The position numbers and the translations under genes are program-made. From a virus: a DNA stretch of 44,410 nucleotides. The stretch's first letter is position 1. The number at the start of each line of letters is the position of its first letter. Positions 27,301 through 33,432 of this stretch are shown one piece after another. Below the pieces are notes generated by a model. It was not told the DNA's origin and ran no database searches. It was given only the letters and a program-made list of their open reading frames with translations. The DNA lies in the IMG/VR virus record IMGVR_UViG_3300045135_002240, positions 1-44,410 of that record; one strand, written 5' to 3'.

Positions 27301-28479
27301 CAGTGTATAAAGATAGGAGGAGGTGGGTATGGCGGTACAGTAGCGTGGGCTAGAGACTATCCCGGAAATAGATACTTTGATAAAAACTGTAGCTGGTGCT
27401 GTGAAGATGGCTTAGATGGAAGCTTGTTACCTATTGGCCAATTCGGACTTAGCGCCAAAGAGTGTAGAGAAATTGGAATTGGAGGGACTGTTGTTTCTTG
27501 CAATCATGACCAGTTTGAAGAAGGAGAAGGAGACGCCGCACAGACTGATGACCGTGAGAATACATCTGACGACGAAGCGTCAAATCTAGGAGATGGAGGC
27601 CGCTCAGCAGATGTTGACGACAATGAGATTGCTCCACGAGGAATTAACGACGACCCAACAGACCCAAATTATTTTGTGGGAAGACCTACAAATGCACTCG
27701 GTCAGGCAGTATCTGCGCCTAGTTCAGCCGCTGGTTATTCTAGCGGTTCTACAGGAACCTCAAATCCTTGTGACCTGTCTAGTGCTTTGTCAACTTCTCA
27801 GGACGATGTAAACCTCACTATATGTACGATTGTACCTGCTGGAGCTATCACTTCTTCTGCCAGCTGTTCTCCCAGTTACCCCGGTTTTGGTACAGCCGCG
27901 TTTACAATACACTCCTGCGCTGATTATAAATTTAATATGGAGTTTGACCATGTGATGTATCCGTTATTATGGATAGATGTATGTGAGAGAACAATATATC
28001 TTCAGTCTGCCTATAGCAATCCTGTATGTAGCACAGAGCGAGGCGCAGATGTAAAAGAGCCCAAGCAGTATAGCTCAGAAAATTCACAGAACGTAGAGAT
28101 GCCAGTATTTAATAAACCTTCACATGAACTTACGTATGATTTCTATGGATACACGAGTCCTCCACCTGCAAGTAAAATTATGACAGGCACATTTAACCAT
28201 GATAAAGCGAATGAGGTTGAAGACCCAGAACCAGAAATAACATTTGAAGAAGGAACTGAGAGCGCAGGTATCTGGAGCTGGGAAAGTTGTGAAAACTGTG
28301 GAGGTACAACGTCAAGCGGGGGTTCAACGTCAAGCGGAGGCTCAACAAGCTCTGGGGGCGGAAACACAACTAATTTAGCAGGTATAAACGTACCTAACTC
28401 TGCTTCAGACGGAGAGAGTAGTGACTCAAGTATAAACTCTCCTGCAGGCTCTCCTCCTACATATTCAGAAGGTGATTAG
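21397..28479 (+). CDS. Giant tail hub/tip protein with Ser, Gly and Cys-rich repeats, 2,360 aa
   Basis: Starts at ATG 21397 behind AAGGAAGTGA. Residues about 110-600 resemble a tail hub: VYFRMANYEFCGIFQSFTKS, VYTVTLLDPRELLAGVNLII, VLDAVSQLCEDAGFEFFIDL and DVTSAMIIGGKKTGI. Residues 1000-1080 are Lys/Ala helical then Gly-rich. A polyserine tract lies at about 1463-1477 and a Gly/Pro tract at about 1583-1612. Four cysteine modules of the form CC...C....GG...C start near 1641, 1745, 1816 and 2001. A GGSTSSGGSTSSGGG tract is near the C-terminus. Gene order and the hub-like part support a baseplate or tip role; the C-terminal half looks like a display stalk with disulfide or metal-stabilised knobs. 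The Cys modules resemble GACC-type repeats in other large surface proteins, from memory only. Confidence 0.7.
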   Translation: MLGGLLGNALFGGSERGFVAPSAGDGDATNTTLGPPIGDSFLADKGSVTGINGQGKPVDENGSEVVPSPGGSSLFLPGDIWGGNFGQGQGIYSPQTQGTGPGPILASKRTAILCPGDEEIKHTLFFGASVMDFAVTLGYGEQSSSLTVRLVEDECEGTPKIYYQGHDRLGLNNQSTLEEVSTTKADKFMPPKVGSAVYFRMANYEFCGIFQSFTKSRGTGGKPVYTVTLLDPRELLAGVNLIIADEYTDAALTPNIINVFAIMEQYGIPCPSTEGGAFGGAGSIEEGMPWNNIYTGLMISQSGLSAFSGITPKRPRMGGCEFHLDLTNLPVPPDDYRISGTNVSVLDAVSQLCEDAGFEFFIDLIPAVVRHQQGYYYTVLILKVRCVDRTSQPNLDAIENFIDDPDNLVMESSNGREFRNDVTSAMIIGGKKTGIYECECPGFTSGCSITGIQPYWGVDDNENLITGCRQPSNGEYFITVSTTNLNATLDLNLPFATYTITESEMRAALMGEKAWTGWITANQHPISTLFFGNKPMQVWAFDALKNVLQKVKNNNGNVGGNAPNIKPQHFVQANNAIRNYVSKSFAQNSGEKAMEDLKRVFSWVQGFARRYGKEWIVPLQGICNVVDRTSGTPRVAAHPTDKGWTDNTNILHLGAPLAKTIFGGDDADGRLTAFVRYNLYNGGSFGSGFGGASVAAGRRLDFSKLTKGEYYSNNQAVWIKANSTNEISYLNNKNKIGPHAILKVSAPLTSKPTEEGVNEAYAALSRVIEIVQGGNKQQAQAAAEQIRKGIGSNWTNIGMSDQSMIPVAAAIPIQYEGATYGPWETSGASDGKTRVQVDDSLVPWNYAGHVLLNQAGQNLADQQVTNMQQAEMGSIKVPGLPNKIKIGHELNQINSDFALVENRSVSSIGIVGGGQLSGLSRYYYIDEPTMNNSFGPNITGIQITIGTAGVTTTYNFRTYTPKFARFAKLNAERLKKLARARIAAAKEQRKLNLKALQLQGKGFRGIPGMGGFTGGGGGGGAAGQGGGEGDGRHQQGQRVGKEQGASAGGSVAIAAKATSMTTADRQQGVSVDIAFLPGGELQTVLDDDYDQKAIAGIESLLYPVSLGGDADLPPLAFSAGGGSVASRPNGPYNGAASTRDQLHDGSYDIDGLHAQPWQNPNGFSFSSLQNDNLGKSRNEINEGHGNDLVARGDEPPESSLFSEVAEHHGQSEAYSDDYRFLALKGPIMIHGWGYDLQGKPIPNAADTAGGAAAGSFTTTGLEDKFLPGFLRNSHTWPTAPLDLRFDRERGVWTTPQPPRFAQVILEKCGKQPNVLAPGEETVSPKDCADGKLTAKEVDGTSPAAWDEDGANANGDKYLIVRNDGDNPIPVGKKFKVYWDNFIGRWLPFGSASSSEDIVVAKMTDNMEPDQNGEAEIVCPTSRAGEMIDVVNTLKQPIAKEKHIIAWNINDECDDPCADTCPPPSSGSSSSSSSSSSSSTQLDSCYRVLQAEFCPLNVVTSVYVEERYDALYSNLTSGGSTEANANPGCKKAMRNDISICDKKIAVKVWVDEYAQTCQSPVVTSLCGGSTTPPTTPQPRPCPPYCGPGGGPGGGGGGGGGGTGPGGGPGGGGPDPPAPPQNPDEFCLTGGGAVNAPNLEGSCCTYTDEDGNKKIIPIDDILPEPGQTTSSDRCVLDKNSTIVGATPENGEHGLGGTIGTCANVEDCVIEYTQDGNDIVMVVRSYCDGEAVDPDLNEDCVGGPDFHCCCCDLTNSDLITNDLNDCCSIIPINLAFTRNDCQGLGGEVVTCPANKFPACQDKTCPAEGEEPDDEDTGACCLYENPELTLVCKPIGNGDAGTVTREDCEAFVHPQTGNQGQVIDCENCPEVPDPIVPGFSGGCTTEYRGGLDSQNYPGPIPGATICGPGTKDTDCDMIWDNEEINHWLGIDTSVEGAITGGIDCPECLVCKTDSDDIPFVNIPAFSLAEKAAQCIKIGGGGYGGTVAWARDYPGNRYFDKNCSWCCEDGLDGSLLPIGQFGLSAKECREIGIGGTVVSCNHDQFEEGEGDAAQTDDRENTSDDEASNLGDGGRSADVDDNEIAPRGINDDPTDPNYFVGRPTNALGQAVSAPSSAAGYSSGSTGTSNPCDLSSALSTSQDDVNLTICTIVPAGAITSSASCSPSYPGFGTAAFTIHSCADYKFNMEFDHVMYPLLWIDVCERTIYLQSAYSNPVCSTERGADVKEPKQYSSENSQNVEMPVFNKPSHELTYDFYGYTSPPPASKIMTGTFNHDKANEVEDPEPEITFEEGTESAGIWSWESCENCGGTTSSGGSTSSGGSTSSGGGNTTNLAGINVPNSASDGESSDSSINSPAGSPPTYSEGD

Positions 28480-28481
28480 TG

Positions 28482-29156
28482 ATGAAATGGGCTACTGGGG
28501 TAACTGTTGCTCCTAGAAAAAATCCTACATTTGATAGATGTTATCAAAGTTTTTTGGATTCAGGATTTAAACCGCATATATTTAAAGAGCCGGGTGTATC
28601 AATACATCCTGCTTTCTCAGTAAATGGTGTGACAGAAAGAATGTACACTTTAGGCGCATGGAAAAATTGGCTGCTTGGGCTGAGAGAACTTAGAACTTCT
28701 AAACCAAACGCAGATATTTATGGCATGTTTCAGGACGATGCCTTATTATGCAAAAATGTAAAGCCATATCTTGAAGAAGTTTTATGGCCATCTCCTAACG
28801 CATCTGTTGTTTCTATATATACTCCCAGACCATATGCCAGCGATAATACATGGAGCTATGGGCAGCTTCCTTTATGGGGTGCTGTTGCTTATTTTTTTAC
28901 TCCTAATATGTTGGATTCTTTACTCAATCACCCTATAATAAGAAGGTGGGATAGGGATAAATGTATAGATATAAAGGTTGGAGAATGGTCTGAAGCCATT
29001 AATAAAGCACCAATGTTTCATAACCCATCTCTCGCACAACACATATCAGAGTGTTCTTCTATATGGGGTACGGATGTTGCCGCAGAAGGAGATAGGGCTG
29101 CATTTGACTTTGTTGGAGAGAACTTTGACGCTATGCAACTTTTAGTTGGTGTATAG
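28482..29156 (+). CDS. Putative glycosyltransferase in the tail operon
   Basis: The product is 224 aa from ATG 28482; a GTG three bases upstream overlaps the previous stop. It looks like a single GT-A domain of the GT25/LPS type: ATGVTVAPRKNPTFDRCYQSF at the N-terminus, an IYGMFQDDALLCKN block near residues 80-94 carrying the acidic metal-binding motif, VVSIYTPRP, LPLWGAVAYFFTPNMLDSLL, and a terminal NPSLAQHISECSSIWG, the usual acceptor-site signature of this group. It would transfer a sugar from a nucleotide donor. Its position next to the tail tip gene suggests a virion protein or host surface glycan as target, which is inference. No membrane segment is visible. Confidence 0.75.
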   Translation: MKWATGVTVAPRKNPTFDRCYQSFLDSGFKPHIFKEPGVSIHPAFSVNGVTERMYTLGAWKNWLLGLRELRTSKPNADIYGMFQDDALLCKNVKPYLEEVLWPSPNASVVSIYTPRPYASDNTWSYGQLPLWGAVAYFFTPNMLDSLLNHPIIRRWDRDKCIDIKVGEWSEAINKAPMFHNPSLAQHISECSSIWGTDVAAEGDRAAFDFVGENFDAMQLLVGV

Positions 29157-29192
29157 TTTATTAGTGGCCGACAACTTAAACGGAGAAACCAA

Positions 29193-29465
29193 ATGAAAGA
29201 TATTTGGAAAACTGTTGCAACCTCTGCTTTGAGTTGCGTTATTTTAATGGTAGGGTTCTGGATTGTTCAAGCCAGAGACTATGTTACAAGACCAGAAGTC
29301 TCAGACATGATTCAAACCGAATCACCTTACTTGGTAGATAAGCAACTTGTCTTGCAGAATATAAATGAGATGAAAGACGTGCTCCAAAAGAACACAGAAG
29401 TCATAGCACAACTAAACTTAGAGATAGCTAGATTAAGGACAGAGCTAGACAGACTGGACCAATAG
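29193..29465 (+). CDS. Small single-pass membrane protein with coiled coil
   Basis: The product is 90 aa with a GGAGA site 7 bases upstream. Residues about 7-27 (VATSALSCVILMVGFWIVQA) form one membrane segment after a short Lys-containing N-terminus. Residues 50-90 are a heptad-like coiled coil (INEMKDVLQKNTEVIAQLN...IARLRTELDRLD). The shape fits a holin accessory or spanin-like lysis protein, or a small membrane anchor near the end of the virion operon. No lipobox is seen and no endolysin is in the window, so lysis function is only a possibility. Confidence 0.6.
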   Translation: MKDIWKTVATSALSCVILMVGFWIVQARDYVTRPEVSDMIQTESPYLVDKQLVLQNINEMKDVLQKNTEVIAQLNLEIARLRTELDRLDQ

Positions 29466-29466
29466 T

Positions 29467-29823
29467 ATGAAGATACCAAAGAAGTATAAGGAAAGACTTA
29501 AGAAATACGAGGAAAAAAAGAAAATGAACAAGGAAGAAAACAATAAACAGGAAGAGGAAGTAAAGGCGCCTAGCCTTATAAAACAAGCCAAAAAGTTTTC
29601 CGTTGACGCCATTAAACACGCTGTCAAGGGAAACCCTACTTGCACACAAGAACAAATCGACGAAAGATTAAAGATATGTGAATCTTGCAAGTGGTTCAGA
29701 AGCAACAGGTGCATGAAGTGCGGATGCGCCTGTAATAAGAACAAGAAGTATTTAAACAAACTTGCTTGGGCAGACCAATCGTGCCCTATTGGAAAATGGG
29801 GTCCGATAGAAGAAGAAAAATAG
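29467..29823 (+). CDS. Small zinc-cluster protein with basic coiled N-terminus
   Basis: The product is 118 aa, with its start one base after the upstream stop. Residues 1-45 are a Lys/Glu-rich helix. Residues 59-111 carry a dense cysteine cluster: C59, then C71-x2-C74, C82-x2-C85-x-C87-x-C89 and C106 before PIGKW. The spacing resembles a conserved group of small phage and bacterial proteins ending in W..C.CPxGKW, likely binding one or two zinc ions; I recall the pattern but not a functional name. It is the last gene of the + strand operon. The final codons also form part of a terminator for opposite-strand transcription. Confidence 0.7.
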   Translation: MKIPKKYKERLKKYEEKKKMNKEENNKQEEEVKAPSLIKQAKKFSVDAIKHAVKGNPTCTQEQIDERLKICESCKWFRSNRCMKCGCACNKNKKYLNKLAWADQSCPIGKWGPIEEEK

Positions 29824-29881
29824 AGGTGAGTTTAGCGGAATAAACTAGAGTGAGCCACGCCAGCTTCCGCTTCTCACCTCT
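29822..29881. terminator. Bidirectional terminator between convergent operons
   Basis: AGAGGTGAG (29822-29830) pairs with CTCACCTCT (29873-29881), and inside it AGCGGAA (29834-29840) pairs with TTCCGCT (29865-29871), giving a 16-bp interrupted stem with a loop of about 24 bases. For - strand transcripts the hairpin is followed by ATTTTTCTTCTTC (complement of the end of the zinc-cluster gene), a good U-rich tract; for + strand transcripts by a weaker TTCTTGTTTA. Both flanking operons converge here. Confidence 0.75.
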
Positions 29882-29887
29882 TCTTGT

Positions 29888-30412
29888 TTACCACTGATAC
29901 TTTTCTATTACAGCTTGCTGCAGTAGCACTTTGAGTATCTGCGCCTCTGCAAACGATAAGGTGTGCTTGACCTCAGACAAACTTCCGCTCTTAGGCTTTC
30001 TAGCAAGTCTAATGTAATAGCCCTTGCCTTCAGCCTTTTTAAAGCCAAATGTAGTGCTGCCTTTAGCGTTTTGGTGGTATATACCAGAGAACCTTCCTCC
30101 GCTTTGCCCTGCTTCCTCTTTTTCGTTATTAAGCACAGCTAGTATTTCACCAATATCAGCTTCGCCAAGCTTAAGAGTGATTGACTTTTTATCATCTTTT
30201 TCACTCCAAGAAAATTTTGCATTGCCATTGCTGTCGGTCCCAGTCTGAGGAGAGGCAACCCAAAACAACTGCACATCTCGAATCTTGAATGGGCCGTTTG
30301 CGCCAACCTTCTCAGACTCAACCGTCTTCATTTCAAGACGACTAGCTGAGCCAGTATTACTCTTGTTAGGTTTATAGACTCTCCATTGAGTCTTTTTGCG
30401 ATTAGTTTGCAT
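29888..30412 (-). CDS. Hypothetical protein, possible nucleic-acid-binding fold
   Basis: The product is 174 aa from ATG 30412, chosen because GGAGG lies 10 bases upstream, at 30427-30423; an alternative ATG at 30439 would add nine residues. The protein starts very basic (MQTNRKKTQWRVYKPNKS) and contains VQLFWVASPQ, ITLKLGEADIGEILAVLNN, GGRFSGIYHQ, STTFGFKKAEGKGYYIRLARK, and a C-terminal helix LSFAEAQILKVLLQQAV. A sheet of strands followed by a closing helix recalls PC4/Whirly-type single-strand-binding folds, but this is a weak resemblance. It follows the annealing protein with an 11-base overlap, supporting a DNA-related role. It is the last gene of the operon. Confidence 0.55.
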   Translation of the reverse strand: MQTNRKKTQWRVYKPNKSNTGSASRLEMKTVESEKVGANGPFKIRDVQLFWVASPQTGTDSNGNAKFSWSEKDDKKSITLKLGEADIGEILAVLNNEKEEAGQSGGRFSGIYHQNAKGSTTFGFKKAEGKGYYIRLARKPKSGSLSEVKHTLSFAEAQILKVLLQQAVIEKYQW

Positions 30413-31340
30413 CAAAAACTTGCCTCCAGTTAGCATCATAACCTTTTATAGCCTCTGGAATTTCTTCCATGTTTTGTTGGTAGTGCGACAAACGCTGAAT
30501 TACTTCAGATGCTTGAGAGTGCCTAACATCTCTAATTGTCGATACTACAGGGTATTGTGACCTGATTAGCTTTTCAACGCTGATATCAAGGCCTCTACCT
30601 ACAGATTTGCACATCACATCAATAAAAGAAATCTGAGAGTCATTAATATTTTCCGAGTAGTCTGCTTCCTCATTGGACGCCACTTCAGAAAGTTCCTCGG
30701 CAGCTACAACCTTTCTGAGTTGTAGAAGTCTTCTAAGAGCTCTTCCTTCTGCTCTAGTCTCAGCCATAGCAACAGGGAATTTACTGTATGGCATATCTGT
30801 GTTCTTATGCCAAGCATCACCAGAGCCCGTCGCTGTTCTATGATGCAGGTTATCATTCCAGTTGATTACGACAGTTATCGAACAGGATACAGTGGCTCTA
30901 CCTTGATTTTCCTTGTTTGGCGTTTGAACTATGTTTGATTTCATCTCAATAATTGGGCCTAGAACAAGCTCTGTCACTCTCCTAAGACCATCAACCGTAG
31001 GACTACCATCAACGAGCTCATCATATTCAAACTTGCTCAACACATAGTCACTCCACTCTGGGTCACAAATTGATGGAGCAGGGCTACTATGCACTTCCTC
31101 GGATTCTTCTAAAAGTTCATCTACAACCTCATCGTTAGATGCCTCGAAATCTCCATCGCTTGACTCATCTCCAAAGTCAATGTCATCAATAGCAGCTAAC
31201 GTTTTCTGTTCTTCTATCATTTTTACTAACTCCAATTTTCCTTTAATAGCCTTGACTTCAGATTCATCTAGGCCATATGTTTCCACAAGCTCTTTTCGTA
31301 TTTCTGCTACTTTAACACCAGCATAATCAGCAATCGCCAT
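30402..31340 (-). CDS. Probable single-strand annealing/recombination protein
   Basis: The product is about 312 aa from ATG 31340, behind AGGTGA; an in-frame GTG at 31349 overlaps the upstream stop. Residues 1-42 look like a small SAP/HeH-type helical DNA-binding element (AEIRKELVETYGLDESE..KGKLELVKMI). Residues 50-95 are an acidic linker. The core, residues 110-215, contains PTVDGLRRVTELVLGPI, a strand pair ATVSCSITVVI, GSGDAWHKNTDM and AMAETRAEGRALRRLLQLRKVVAAEEL. The AETRAxGRALR block is typical of phage Rad52/Sak-like annealing proteins. Residues 225-312 are helical. It would pair single strands during recombination-dependent replication with SSB. The family call is from memory of this motif. 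Confidence 0.6.
   Translation of the reverse strand: MAIADYAGVKVAEIRKELVETYGLDESEVKAIKGKLELVKMIEEQKTLAAIDDIDFGDESSDGDFEASNDEVVDELLEESEEVHSSPAPSICDPEWSDYVLSKFEYDELVDGSPTVDGLRRVTELVLGPIIEMKSNIVQTPNKENQGRATVSCSITVVINWNDNLHHRTATGSGDAWHKNTDMPYSKFPVAMAETRAEGRALRRLLQLRKVVAAEELSEVASNEEADYSENINDSQISFIDVMCKSVGRGLDISVEKLIRSQYPVVSTIRDVRHSQASEVIQRLSHYQQNMEEIPEAIKGYDANWRQVFDAN
30423..30427 (-). promoter_or_regulatory. Ribosome binding site deciding the start of the 174-aa gene
   Basis: GGAGG on the - strand, ten bases before ATG 30412 and lying inside the longer reading from 30439. It favours the shorter product. Confidence 0.6.
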
Positions 31341-31341
31341 T

Positions 31342-32115
31342 TTATTCACCTATCAAAATAAGTCTATTGTTTTTGTCCGGAAATTTCTTTTTGAGCTTTT
31401 CCAGTTCTTGCTCTAAAGAGACCATCACTTCTCTTTTGTATTTTTCAGAGAGTCCCTTCGTATGCTTTATTCTAACTAAAATTAGACCGCTAGACAATAT
31501 CAAACCAGATTTTTGGTTATCACTTCTTTGAGTTTTCTCAAAAGAATCTTGTCCCCAAACTGGGTAAAAGTGAGATGGTCCATCAACCTCTATAGCTACA
31601 GATAACTCTGGTAAAAAGAGGTCTATTTCAAGCCTTTCATTTAGCAGCATATGCTTCTTGTGGAAGTCAACTCTATAGCCCTCAAGAATTAGATTTTCTA
31701 AAATATATTTTTCTAGTTTAGAGCCTTCTCTACTAGCTTTTCTAATTGCCTCAGAAGAAAGCTTTTGCAGCTCGGCCTTTTGCTCCTCTGTCATATTCTC
31801 CCACTGCTTTCGAGACATCTCTGACCTGCGAGCTTTTTCTTTGGAGTCCATTGACTGCCAGTTATCGTAAACCGAATTGCTAATTTTTTCTCTAGTTTCC
31901 TGAGAGTGCTTTCTACCTTTGGTGGGATGCTTATGTCTTCCAGAGCTCAAAGCGCAACTTTGAGCCTCAGACTTACTTCTAGGTTCTATACCAACAGATA
32001 TAGCAGCTCTCCTAATTTTGTTTGGGTATGTACCAAAATCTTCGGCTATACTAGCAAAGCTACGTTTATTTATAACGTACTCTCTAACAAAGTATTCTCT
32101 ATTAAGACTTTCCAT
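31342..32115 (-). CDS. Vsr-like (EDxHD-type) homing endonuclease
   Basis: The product is about 257 aa from ATG 32115; a TTG at 32127 is also in frame. Residues 18-45 form a helix-turn-helix (SFASIAEDFGTYPNKIRRAAISVGI). Residues 67-80 are a NUMOD3-type motif (KGRKHSQETREKIS). Residues 85-112 hold two related WxxM-(D/T)-(S/E) units. The catalytic domain, residues 131-225, starts GSKLEKYILENL and has D165 in LEIDLFLP, IEVDGPSH at 176-182, then RSDNQKSG. This combination matches phage homing endonucleases related to very-short-patch repair nucleases. It is free-standing, 14 bases into the end of the preceding glycan-island gene, and could drive spread of this region between phages. Confidence 0.8.
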   Translation of the reverse strand: MESLNREYFVREYVINKRSFASIAEDFGTYPNKIRRAAISVGIEPRSKSEAQSCALSSGRHKHPTKGRKHSQETREKISNSVYDNWQSMDSKEKARRSEMSRKQWENMTEEQKAELQKLSSEAIRKASREGSKLEKYILENLILEGYRVDFHKKHMLLNERLEIDLFLPELSVAIEVDGPSHFYPVWGQDSFEKTQRSDNQKSGLILSSGLILVRIKHTKGLSEKYKREVMVSLEQELEKLKKKFPDKNNRLILIGE

Positions 32116-32578
32116 AATGATTAACAATTCCCATTAGTGCGTTTGGAGAGAAGTCAGGCATAACAAACTCTGGCTCTTTCCAACATTCTTTTATAAGCAT
32201 ATAGTGTCTGTCACTTCTTGCTATTAATTTTATATCGTCGTTGTTGTAAATTTTAGATAGCTCTTCATGATTATAGTCTGGCAGTCTAAGCCACTCTAAA
32301 TCCCATACATAGAAAAGCTTTTCAGTAGGACCTGATGCGCTTAGCAAGGTTTTAGCGCTAGCTAAGTCTGTGGCTATGACTGGCGCGTCATATCCCCATA
32401 TATCGGTCTCGGACATTGTTGCGAACAAAGGCATCACAGGGTGAACAGCGTGCTCCTTCACAAACATGACAACATCTACATTTGTCGCCTTTTCTGCTAT
32501 CCAGTTTGCAGACTTAGTTGCGTAATATCCGAGTTGAGAGTTATCAACTTTCTTCAACATTATACCGGCTTTTCTCAT
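32102..32578 (-). CDS. Glycan-island protein of unknown function, 158 aa
   Basis: The ATG overlaps the upstream stop by four bases (ATGA) with GGGAG just ahead. The protein has an alternating strand-helix pattern: VDVVMFVKEH, WGYDAPVIATDLASAKTLLS, KLFYVWDLEWLRLP, DDIKLIARSDRHYMLIKECW. This looks like one Rossmann-type half of a GT-B glycosyltransferase, with IARSDRHYMLIKE matching the place where such enzymes test a candidate acceptor or donor. It lacks the second domain. It may act with the adjacent 285-aa protein or be a remnant. Function not assigned. Confidence 0.5.
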   Translation of the reverse strand: MRKAGIMLKKVDNSQLGYYATKSANWIAEKATNVDVVMFVKEHAVHPVMPLFATMSETDIWGYDAPVIATDLASAKTLLSASGPTEKLFYVWDLEWLRLPDYNHEELSKIYNNDDIKLIARSDRHYMLIKECWKEPEFVMPDFSPNALMGIVNHYGKS

Positions 32579-33432
32579 ACATATCTCCCTATAGCTTTGA
32601 TGGAGTCTGAAGAGAACTCTTTGTAGCCAAGCTTTTCATAAAGCTTTGATACACAATGAAAGTAGGTGTGATTTGAGACTACATATTCATAGCACTTTTC
32701 CACATGTTCCTTTGCAAAGTTTTCTTTATATAAAAGCGTTCTCATATAGTTCATAAAATCATCCATACTTGATGGCACTGGCATGTAGTCTCTATCTAGG
32801 AAACAGTTCACAGCAGATAAACAAGGAGTTTTCATCACCATCGCATTACAAATCATATCAGAGTTACCTGATAAATCAGCAAAGACTTTGGTTGACCGCA
32901 TTGCATCAGGAATATTCCTAGCAAAAATCTTGCCTATATAGTTTTGATGATGCACTCTACCATTAAGGCTAAACGCTTTGAAGTTAAACTGGTGCATACA
33001 ATTCATTATCTCACTAACATTTTCCTCCAAACACATGACCTCACTAGCATACTTGGCTTTCTCTTGCCCAACACTGTGATTAAAGTCAACTAAATTAGCG
33101 TACGGAATTAGTGGTAACGTATAGTTTGACTCTTCAATATCAGTGGCGCATAATAAATCTACAGGCCACTCTGGTTTGAAATTACTTCCTATAACAACAA
33201 GCTTCGTATTTTTATATTCGTTTCTAGCATTCATTATACTTGGAGTGTAATCTTTATCTAAGCAAACTACAATGTCTGGTGAGTGCTCATAGAACATGTC
33301 CCAAGTAGGCTTTTCTTTTTCATTCCAAATGAGTATGCCATCGTTCACAGACGCTAATGCTGAAGATATACCAGCAAGCTGCGAGCTTGGGCTATTATCC
33401 AACGACAGTTTACAAACTATTTTTAGCTTCAT
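32575..33432 (-). CDS. Putative GT-B-like glycosyltransferase, 285 aa
   Basis: The ATG overlaps the previous TGA (ATGA). The N-terminal half contains SSQLAGISSALASVNDGILIWNEKE and PDIVVCLDKDYTPS, consistent with a Rossmann-type fold. The C-terminal half has VFADLSGNSDMICNAMVMKTPCLS (residues about 187-210), which resembles the donor-binding part of GT-B enzymes, where a Glu or Asn precedes an A/M-rich helix and a P-cap, followed by a helical tail. The canonical EX7E pair is not clear. It resembles glycosyltransferase group 1 or CgeB-like proteins at low similarity by eye. It is inside the glycan island between a nucleotidyltransferase and a small unknown protein. Confidence 0.55.
   Translation of the reverse strand: MKLKIVCKLSLDNSPSSQLAGISSALASVNDGILIWNEKEKPTWDMFYEHSPDIVVCLDKDYTPSIMNARNEYKNTKLVVIGSNFKPEWPVDLLCATDIEESNYTLPLIPYANLVDFNHSVGQEKAKYASEVMCLEENVSEIMNCMHQFNFKAFSLNGRVHHQNYIGKIFARNIPDAMRSTKVFADLSGNSDMICNAMVMKTPCLSAVNCFLDRDYMPVPSSMDDFMNYMRTLLYKENFAKEHVEKCYEYVVSNHTYFHCVSKLYEKLGYKEFSSDSIKAIGRYV

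Noticed and set aside
28300-28370. A diversity-generating template or variable repeat at the end of the tip gene
   Set aside because: The GGSTSS tract is a plain low-complexity linker. No reverse transcriptase or matching template repeat is present in the window.
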